DNA from: Methanobacteriota archaeon
GTDB taxonomy: Archaea; Thermoplasmatota; Thermoplasmata; SG8-5; JACRNV01
Direction: 5' to 3'
Length of the DNA: 64,000 nucleotides
NCBI GenBank assembly: GCA_016214785.1
Contig: JACRNV010000059.1
Span: 17,924-81,923 of the forward strand
A program made the translations under genes and the position numbers. A model generated the notes under the pieces. The model made no database searches and was not told the DNA's origin. It saw only the letters and a program-made list of their open reading frames with translations. This document shows, piece by piece, positions 57,003 to 64,000 of the stretch. How positions within the stretch are numbered: position 1 is the first letter of the stretch; each line of letters begins with the position of its first letter.

Positions 57003-57160
57003 CGGATTGGGAATCGTTCACGGGTAGAAAAGCCTTCGCCACTCATGGGGCCTCTGCTGCGAATTGCTTCTTTTCGACCCCATGGGGACATCTTTCACAG
57101 ATGCAAAGGATTTGGCTCGCATCCGAAAGCGCAATCACCCGTTGCCCGGTCGGCAGTCCA

Positions 57161-60100
57161 TCACCAGGCGACGGTCCATACCGAATCGGTCGGGACGTGT
57201 ATCCAGTATCCTTCGCCGGGCTTGAGGACATAGTTCGGCCCTATGGACTTGGTCTTGTACGGCGCAGTGGGATCGAAGGCCTCGACGATGTCGGCCCCCG
57301 TCCCCCAGAACGCGATAGACGCCGTCATCGTATCGTTCTGGGTTGGGTAGCCGACCATGTTCCAGCCCTTGTGGAGCGGGACGGAGGTCGAGTTCGCCCA
57401 GAGGCCCTTGACGGTCAGGGTGATGTTCGACGATACATTGAGCCAGAAGCCCATCGTGTGGTTCAACGGTGGCATGTCGTTCAGCGAAGGAGCCCATCCA
57501 GTGTAGTACTGCTTCCACGGGTTCGCAGGGTCGAGGGGGTCGTACCACTGCACCCTGTCCCAGCGGCCGCTGGTCGAGCCGAGCGCCTTCTCGAGTGAGG
57601 GGTCGACCTGCATCATCGGGAGCGATATCAGGTTCCAGCCCGCGGAGAGGTTCCTTGTCCACGAGCAGAGGACCGTGAAGTTCCATGTGAAATCGAGGTC
57701 GTTTCCCAGAGTATCGACGGCGACGATCCTGCAGCCCACCACCTGCCCCTCGGAGAACCCTTCTTCGTGCCAGTAGGAGACGATATAACCCCCTCCCACG
57801 GGCTCGAGCACGCGGACGACCTTGGAGCCGTTGACGTAGAGGTCTATGCTCGATTCCACGACCCCGGATGCGTCGGTCACGCGCACGCTGACGACCGGGG
57901 TGGTGTTGTAGGCATAGCCGCTTACCGATGGCGCTTCGTCCGAGTGCATCGGGGGCTGCGTGTCGCCGAGCACTATCGTTACATAGAGGCTCGCGTCCAT
58001 GTCGGCGCTGTAATTGACCGTGTCGTAGCCGGGCTTGGTAACAGTCAGCTCGTACGGCGAATATTCGACCATGCCGGTCGAGTTCCACGAACGGGCGACC
58101 AGGCGCGTCCAGTTCACATAGCCGTTCGCGTCGGTCGGGTATTTCTCATTGTAGGTGCCGTTCCCGTTGTCCACCGCTCGGACATCGGCGCCCTCGATTG
58201 GCGCGCCCGAGGTATTCACCACCCTGACGTGGAGGAAGTAAAACTCAGTAGAGACTGAGGCCCCGTCCTCGAAGATGTACCCTGCCGAGCCGAGGGTGCA
58301 GTTCACCATCGCCAGCTCCGACGCACCGGCCAGCCGCGCGGGCGCATCCTCATCGGCGAACGATGCATTCTCCAGGGTGATGCTCGCGCCCTCGCAGAAG
58401 ACGCTGTACTGCGACGAGCCCGAGAACTCGCTGCTTGCCACGACCGAGTCCAGGTCATACACGAGCGAGAGGTTCGCGGCGATGACCGTGCCGGTGGCGC
58501 TGCTAGCGATCTCCATCGGCACGTATGCAAGCGTTCCGTTCACGATGGCGTGGGCGCTCACCTCGCTCGCGAGGGCGTCCCGGCCGAGATGGGTGACGCC
58601 GGCGTACGTCCCAGGGGCTAAGAACTCGTCAGCACCGTCCGCGCCCACGTCCAGCGTCACATCAGATGGATAGCCGACGTAGCGCGAATCGTAGAGGTAG
58701 ATGTCGGGCACGCCGCGACTCTGGTTCACGAAGACGACGCGAGGCCCCCATATAGCCGGGCGGCCGTCTATCTTGGCGTTCTCCTCGATGACCGTGTGCT
58801 CGCCGGTCGTGATGTTCTGCACGTGCACGCCCCAGTGATAGTTGCTGTAGTCGACCGAGTACCACGTCACCATGTCCCCCCAGAGCTCGGGGCAGAAGTG
58901 CGAAATCTTGTCGTTGGTCACGAGCGTCTCATTGCCCGTCGCGCGGTCCATAGCGTATATGTCCCAGTCGGCGACGCCGTCGCCGTTCCTGTCCCCGTTC
59001 CGGTTGTCCTGCCATGCCACCCAGCGCTCGTCCACAGCCGGTAGATGCTGGAGCGCCCCATCGGGCTTGCCAGTGATGTCTGAGGCATCGCCCGAGCTCA
59101 GGTTTCCCTTCCAGATGTCGGCGAATATGGGGCTCCACGGCCCCTCGCTCGAGAAGTTCCACCAGACAACCGCATCCCCCCACACGTCCGGGGAGAGGTC
59201 GTCGCCGTCTGCGTTCCTGTTGAATGGATAGTACGTGGAGTTGGCCAGCGAGAGCGCCCAGATGTCCGCATCCCCCGCGTCGTCGGCCGACCATACGACA
59301 TAGTCCTCGCCCACGCACGGCTCCCACTCCTGCTGTGCCGGGTCGTCCGAGACGCACCACTCCGTGCGGTTCGCGAGCGAGTAGAGGCACGCCTTCGAGA
59401 GGCCAGAACCGAGGTCGGTCCACGCGGCCAAGTCCCCCCAGATGGATGGATTGTACTGGTTTGCCGCCGTGCGCGAGAGCCGGGTCAGGGCCGGGTCATC
59501 GTCGCTCTTGGGCCATTCCATGTAGTTCGGGACGCCGTCGCCGTCCGAGTCGACGCTTAGGTTATACGTGTAGATGTCCCAGTCGCCGCCCCTCTTGTCC
59601 ATCCATACGACGCGGTCCTGCCATATCGCTGGCTTGAGCTGCGGCGCGTCGTCATAAGTCAGGGGCACGTTCTTCATCAGCGCGCCCTCGAGGTCGAGAG
59701 ATATGTTCGTGAGCCTCGCCCGCGCCGGGTAGGATATCCCGCCCTTCTGCCACGCACCGCCATCGATGAACGAAGCCCTGATGTCGCCGGTCCCGGTGGA
59801 GAAGAGGGTCTCCTCGACCCCCCTCAGGTTCCCCGTGGCATAGATGCCGTAGTCGTTCCCTCCGAACGTGCAGTTCGAGACGAGCGGTCCGGAGCTTGAC
59901 GAGAGCATGCCATATGTATTACCCCAGAATTCGGTGCCGTTGAAGACCGGGCCCGCGTCGCTCAGGTATGCGCCAACGCCGTTGAAGGAAAGGTTGGAAC
60001 CCAGTACCTCGGGGTAGCAGTCTGTGATGAGGATGCCCGCGTTGATGTTGTCGTGCGCCCAGAGCCCGCTGACGGGCACTGTCGTGCCAGTGAGGCCCAG

Positions 60101-63100
60101 TCCGTCATAGCAGGAACTCAGGAGGGCGTTCAAGAGCGCGCCTGCGCACCCGGTGAACCGCGCGCCCGTTGTCGAGCGCGACACCGTGAGGTCTTCGATG
60201 AAGACATTGCTGTCGTAGGCGTTCAGGCCCGCATTGCTCGCATGGCGCGCATCGAGGCCGTTCACATCGAGAACGCTCTTGCCGTCGGCGTAAATGCCGT
60301 CCGAGCACCAGTCTATTGACAGGTTGGTCGCGTTCGCCCAGCTCGAGGAAATGGACACGGCCCGCTGGCCGGGCCAGAGGACGCTCGAGTTCGCGAGCGA
60401 AAGCGTTGACCTGTCAGAGATTAACGAGTAAGGCGCGTTGACAAGGGTCTCGTTCATCGTCGCCCTCGCCCCGTCCTCCACCTTGAACTGGAACCGCTTC
60501 GGGTTGCCGGGGGCATAAGCTCCGCAGGCCGAGACATTGCTCCGGTCCAGCGTCAGGTTGCCCTGCGCGACGCTTACAAATTTCTCCATGCCGTCTCCGG
60601 GCGCGAGGAAGAGGCTGACGTTGCGGAGCGCGAGGTCGCCGCCCTTCACGACGGTGACGTTGCCGTTCGTGTAGATTGTCTGGTTCGAGTATGATTCATT
60701 GGAATCTACGTAAATGCCGCCGTCCCACCAGTACGCCGAGGAGTTGGTCATGTTCAGCTCGACGTAATCGCCTTGCGAGAGTTTTGTGGCCATGCTCCCT
60801 GCCATGAACTCCGCGCCGTGGTAGAACCCCCTCAGCGTCGCGGGCTGTGCGCTCACAGCCCCCTCGGTGGTGAGGACGTGGTCCCTGAAGCCCATCCACG
60901 CCGGGCCGACGCAGACCCTCTCGTCTACTGGGTTGCCCGGGGCGTCGAAGAGGAACGCGCGCGCGCCGTCCAGGGGCGCGGGCGTCTGGTCGAATGCGCG
61001 CACGGAGACGTAGCCGCCGACCGCCAGGTACGACGAGTCCGAGACGCTCACTTTCCCCTCCGAGAACGAGGAGTTGAGCGCCGTCGGGAACGAGCGCGGC
61101 CCGACGTAGAAATGGGTGCCGCCAGAGAGAGTGCTGTTCGACACGACCGGGGAGGCGCTGTCCGCGTATACGGCGAAGGAATTCCCGGCCACCGTGCAAT
61201 TGTCAATCGTCCCGCCGCCGTACCCGACGTAGACGCCCGTGTAAGGCGAGGAGAGGGAGGAATCGCGCGCGTCGAGCTCACCGCCCCATCCGAAGGCGGC
61301 GAAGCTTGCTGCGCCGCTGACGCTCGCCCTGTCCATCCTCCCGGTGCCGAACACGGAGTAAACGCCGTAGGTGGAATTGGTGATGCTCGCGCCCGATGCC
61401 GACCAGTCCGAGCCGTAGGCGTAGATGCCGTAGGGGGACTTGTCGATGGAGATGTCGTTCAGCTCGTTCGCGCCCCCGGTCAGCAGCACCGCCGCCGAGA
61501 TGCTCCTGCTCACGCCCACGTTGTCCGCGGCCATCGAGCAATAGTAGGCGTTGATGCCCGTCTTGCAGTACGTGAAGCTCGCTCCGGACAGATTCAGGAC
61601 GGTGTTCATCCCAGCGGACACGCCGTTTTGCGAGGCGAACGAGACGCCCCCGCCGCTCCACCATGTCTGCGGTGCGAGGAGCATGACGTCCCTGGACCAC
61701 CTGATGTCCGGGTTCGTGAAGTACCCCGTCGAGGACTGGGAGACCGTGACCGCGAACGGCACGGGCGTCAATGGCCTGCGCGCCCCCGCGGAGCAGAGGA
61801 GCGAGCCCTCCACGGCCAGCATGCCACCGTCGGTGTAGAGGCCGATGGTCTTGTCCGGAGGCGGGGCGAAGAGCATCGTCGAGTTCCTGAGGGTTATCTT
61901 GGAGCCGGCCTGCACGTAGACGCCGCCCCTGGCCACGACTGTCATGTTCTCGTACGTCGCCTCGCCGCCGGGGAGGTAGGTGTCGCCGTCGAAATATCGC
62001 CAGTCAGTCCTATTTGCGACTCTGACCTCGACCTGCGGCATTGGAGCGCTCGCGTTCAACCCTGTCATCGCGACACCCGCCGACATTCCGTAGGCGTATG
62101 CGTGCATCGGGAGCCGCACCTCCTCCCTGTCACTGAATATCATCGAGCTGCGATAGGCCAGGCCGACGGCCAGGCCAGTCGCGTCGGTCGAGCCTTCGGA
62201 CGCCGTCGCCATCTCCGAGTCGAGGATGGACACCTTCAAGCCGCCCACAGGAAGCCCCGTGGCTTCGTCCACGACGAGCGCGGACGTGTGCTCCCCCACC
62301 GAGACATAGGCACAGCTATCCATTGACAGTGCCGAGTGATTGAACGATACGTTCACCAGGCACGGGTACGAGTCCCCGACCGAGACGAACGCCGACGCCC
62401 CTTCGAGCGTGCCGTCGCATACGAGCGGCGAGGAGTACTGGGCGTAGACGGCCGCGACGGCCGCGCCCGCGACGGCCGCGCCGTAGATGCTTGGGGACGA
62501 AGACTGGAGGTAGATGCCGTATAAGCCGCCGCTCACCGACACCCTGGCGATGTCCGGCAGCGACGACGAGACGCCGAGCCCGATTGCGCATCCCGTGACA
62601 TTCAAGTCCCGTATGAACGCGTCTGTCTGTATGAGCTGCACGCCCACCGAACAGTTCGAGACAGCCACGTTCGACAGGCTCGCCGACGAGGATATCAGCC
62701 TCAGCCCGGTTGTGGAGTCGGAGAGCGCTGCGTGGCTCATACTCACGGTCGTGTCGCGCGCCTCCAGGCCGTCGGCGCCGTTCCACAGGCCCGCACCGCT
62801 GACCTCGCTGTTCGTCACCTCGAGGCTCCCGCCCGAGGCTATCGAGAACCCGTAAGAGAAGGTTGAGTCGTTGCCCGCCACCATGGACATGTCGCCGTCG
62901 GTGGCGGGATCGCTGTCGAAGTCAGCGAGCCTCATCGAGCCGTTAACGAGGATGTGGTATTGCGCATCCGCCGAACAGTTCATCCGCAGTGTGGTGTTGA
63001 TGAGGGCAAGCGAGCCCGTCGCGTTCACCGTCAGGTTGCCGGTCAGGTAGAATACGCTGTTGAAGTAGCTCAAAGGGCCATCGACGTACCAGTCGCCGTC

Positions 63101-63229
63101 GATGACGTATACGTCGCCGCCCGGTGGCCCGAGCACGGCGCCAAAGGGGCGGTCGCCTCCTATGGTCATCGGGAAGGCCGTCAGCAAAACCGACACGGCC
63201 AGCGCGAGAGCGAGCGCCCCTTTCTTCAC
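57161..63229 (-). CDS. Giant secreted surface protein: NosD-like beta-helix modules, TolB-like beta-propeller, carboxypeptidase-regulatory-like domain, C-terminal GWNLISLP/GWNMVGYP module
   Basis: Signal peptide MKKGALALALAVSVLLTAFPMTIGG; repeated parallel-beta-helix text; repeated P.IWGD.(V/A).W.D propeller motifs. Confidence 0.85.
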   Translation of the reverse strand: MKKGALALALAVSVLLTAFPMTIGGDRPFGAVLGPPGGDVYVIDGDWYVDGPLSYFNSVFYLTGNLTVNATGSLALINTTLRMNCSADAQYHILVNGSMRLADFDSDPATDGDMSMVAGNDSTFSYGFSIASGGSLEVTNSEVSGAGLWNGADGLEARDTTVSMSHAALSDSTTGLRLISSSASLSNVAVSNCSVGVQLIQTDAFIRDLNVTGCAIGLGVSSSLPDIARVSVSGGLYGIYLQSSSPSIYGAAVAGAAVAAVYAQYSSPLVCDGTLEGASAFVSVGDSYPCLVNVSFNHSALSMDSCAYVSVGEHTSALVVDEATGLPVGGLKVSILDSEMATASEGSTDATGLAVGLAYRSSMIFSDREEVRLPMHAYAYGMSAGVAMTGLNASAPMPQVEVRVANRTDWRYFDGDTYLPGGEATYENMTVVARGGVYVQAGSKITLRNSTMLFAPPPDKTIGLYTDGGMLAVEGSLLCSAGARRPLTPVPFAVTVSQSSTGYFTNPDIRWSRDVMLLAPQTWWSGGGVSFASQNGVSAGMNTVLNLSGASFTYCKTGINAYYCSMAADNVGVSRSISAAVLLTGGANELNDISIDKSPYGIYAYGSDWSASGASITNSTYGVYSVFGTGRMDRASVSGAASFAAFGWGGELDARDSSLSSPYTGVYVGYGGGTIDNCTVAGNSFAVYADSASPVVSNSTLSGGTHFYVGPRSFPTALNSSFSEGKVSVSDSSYLAVGGYVSVRAFDQTPAPLDGARAFLFDAPGNPVDERVCVGPAWMGFRDHVLTTEGAVSAQPATLRGFYHGAEFMAGSMATKLSQGDYVELNMTNSSAYWWDGGIYVDSNESYSNQTIYTNGNVTVVKGGDLALRNVSLFLAPGDGMEKFVSVAQGNLTLDRSNVSACGAYAPGNPKRFQFKVEDGARATMNETLVNAPYSLISDRSTLSLANSSVLWPGQRAVSISSSWANATNLSIDWCSDGIYADGKSVLDVNGLDARHASNAGLNAYDSNVFIEDLTVSRSTTGARFTGCAGALLNALLSSCYDGLGLTGTTVPVSGLWAHDNINAGILITDCYPEVLGSNLSFNGVGAYLSDAGPVFNGTEFWGNTYGMLSSSSGPLVSNCTFGGNDYGIYATGNLRGVEETLFSTGTGDIRASFIDGGAWQKGGISYPARARLTNISLDLEGALMKNVPLTYDDAPQLKPAIWQDRVVWMDKRGGDWDIYTYNLSVDSDGDGVPNYMEWPKSDDDPALTRLSRTAANQYNPSIWGDLAAWTDLGSGLSKACLYSLANRTEWCVSDDPAQQEWEPCVGEDYVVWSADDAGDADIWALSLANSTYYPFNRNADGDDLSPDVWGDAVVWWNFSSEGPWSPIFADIWKGNLSSGDASDITGKPDGALQHLPAVDERWVAWQDNRNGDRNGDGVADWDIYAMDRATGNETLVTNDKISHFCPELWGDMVTWYSVDYSNYHWGVHVQNITTGEHTVIEENAKIDGRPAIWGPRVVFVNQSRGVPDIYLYDSRYVGYPSDVTLDVGADGADEFLAPGTYAGVTHLGRDALASEVSAHAIVNGTLAYVPMEIASSATGTVIAANLSLVYDLDSVVASSEFSGSSQYSVFCEGASITLENASFADEDAPARLAGASELAMVNCTLGSAGYIFEDGASVSTEFYFLHVRVVNTSGAPIEGADVRAVDNGNGTYNEKYPTDANGYVNWTRLVARSWNSTGMVEYSPYELTVTKPGYDTVNYSADMDASLYVTIVLGDTQPPMHSDEAPSVSGYAYNTTPVVSVRVTDASGVVESSIDLYVNGSKVVRVLEPVGGGYIVSYWHEEGFSEGQVVGCRIVAVDTLGNDLDFTWNFTVLCSWTRNLSAGWNLISLPMMQVDPSLEKALGSTSGRWDRVQWYDPLDPANPWKQYYTGWAPSLNDMPPLNHTMGFWLNVSSNITLTVKGLWANSTSVPLHKGWNMVGYPTQNDTMTASIAFWGTGADIVEAFDPTAPYKTKSIGPNYVLKPGEGYWIHVPTDSVWTVAW

Positions 63230-63277
63230 GCCGGTAGTATTCGCTTGGGTGATAGATAAAGCTTGCCACTCCGGCGC

Positions 63278-63793
63278 CTAGAGCTCCTTGCTCCCCTGTT
63301 CCACGACGACGTGTATGGGCGACGGCAGTTTCATCCCCGCGCGCCACAGCGCCTCCTTGGCGTCGTCGTAGAAGGCCGTGTTGGTCCTCAGCATCATGAG
63401 CTTCTGCCCCGACTTGACGCGCACGGCGGTGCCGACGGGCTTGCCGAACGCGCCCCTCATCCCGCTAGAGACACGGTCCGCGCCCGCGCCCGTCGCCATC
63501 TTGTTCTCCCTTATGACGAAGTGCGGGTAAAGCAGAAGCTTGAGATGGTAGCCCATGGCCCCGGCCTTCTTCTGTATGAACCTGTTCGCGGCGATACGCG
63601 CGGCCTCGAGGGAGATGTCCCTTATCTGGCACGGCTCCTCGATGACGAGGCTCATCACTATCGGGAAGTCGAACCTCATGTTGCCCAGGTCGAACTGGCT
63701 GATCCTGCCGCCTGGAACCCCTCCCATGTATTCGCGCCTGCAATAGGCCTGTCCCTTTATCTGCCTGTACATTCGGGCCGGTTTTCGCACCAT
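63278..63793 (-). CDS. rpl10e: Ribosomal protein L10e (uL16)
   Basis: [72 protein letters not shown]-like. Confidence 0.95.
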   Translation of the reverse strand: [171 protein letters not shown]

Positions 63794-63829
63794 GCTGTCG
63801 CCCCCGGTGCAGGGTCGGATAGAGAGTCG

Positions 63830-63843
63830 CTATATAAATATTG
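63830..63843 (-). promoter_or_regulatory. Candidate TATA box of rpl10e
   Basis: Minus strand AATATTTATATAG about 37 nt upstream of the ATG. Confidence 0.5.
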
Positions 63844-63895
63844 GTAATATCAATTGCAATTGTACTATCCCGAAATAACTTCCGCTTCGGGATGC

Positions 63896-63924
63896 GGGGT
63901 CATAATGACCGACGAGATGACCCC
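63896..63924. promoter_or_regulatory. Perfect hairpin just upstream of transposase ORF
   Basis: GGGGTCAT (63896-63903) / ATGACCCC (63917-63924), 8-bp perfect stem. Confidence 0.55.
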
Positions 63925-63930
63925 GAAGGC

Positions 63931-64000
63931 ATGCGGAAGCTGAACAAGCGGAAGGTTCGGTGGATCGTCAAGGAGATGGGTAAACGCGAACTGACGGCCC
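63931..64000 (+). mobile_element. N-terminus of an IS481/integrase-type transposase (truncated by window edge)
   Basis: MRKLNKRKVRWIVKEMGKRELTA resembles the start of archaeal integrase-catalytic-region transposases as I recall them; only 23 codons visible. Confidence 0.5.

Noticed and set aside
60773-62326. 517-aa plus-strand ORF inside the giant surface-protein gene
   Set aside because: Antisense to coherent beta-helix sequence; R/A/V-rich shadow ORF.
1-64000. CRISPR arrays or rRNA genes
   Set aside because: Looked for regularly spaced short repeats and conserved rRNA text; only the two 117-bp elements and the tRNA-linked hairpins were found, neither of which is CRISPR-like.

Overview
The window is a gene-dense, mostly GC-rich archaeal chromosome segment. 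Gene content (archaeal LeuRS, fibrillarin, Cbf5, uL16/L10e, Dph2, RtcB, FtsZ, EndoQ, MfnA, phosphopantothenate synthetase, DUF373, KaiC-like ATPases, type IV pilins) suggests a Thermoplasmata-like euryarchaeon; this lineage call is inference. I saw no rRNA genes and no CRISPR array. One tRNA is supported: tRNA-Ser(GCU) on the minus strand. An IS481/integrase-like transposase appears to start at the right edge. The main anomalies are: (1) two ~117-bp intergenic elements with terminal inverted repeats and internal hairpins; (2) a scarred tRNA-Ser locus with a 22-bp copy of the tRNA 5' end, tandem hairpins sharing the tRNA 3' end, and a micro-ORF repeating the end of the neighbouring DUF373 protein; (3) an oligopeptide-type ABC operon with a 2202-aa binding protein, a permease carrying a ~450-aa extracytoplasmic insert, and an ATPase with a ~150-aa insert; (4) a three-gene KaiC-like cluster with only one intact P-loop, next to two pilins; (5) a PEP-synthase-like protein with no recognisable phosphohistidine motif; (6) a 2022-aa beta-helix/beta-propeller surface protein; (7) frameshifts in lpd (two) and in a phosphotransferase (at a T8 run). 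All calls come from reading the sequence and the supplied translations. No database searches were run.
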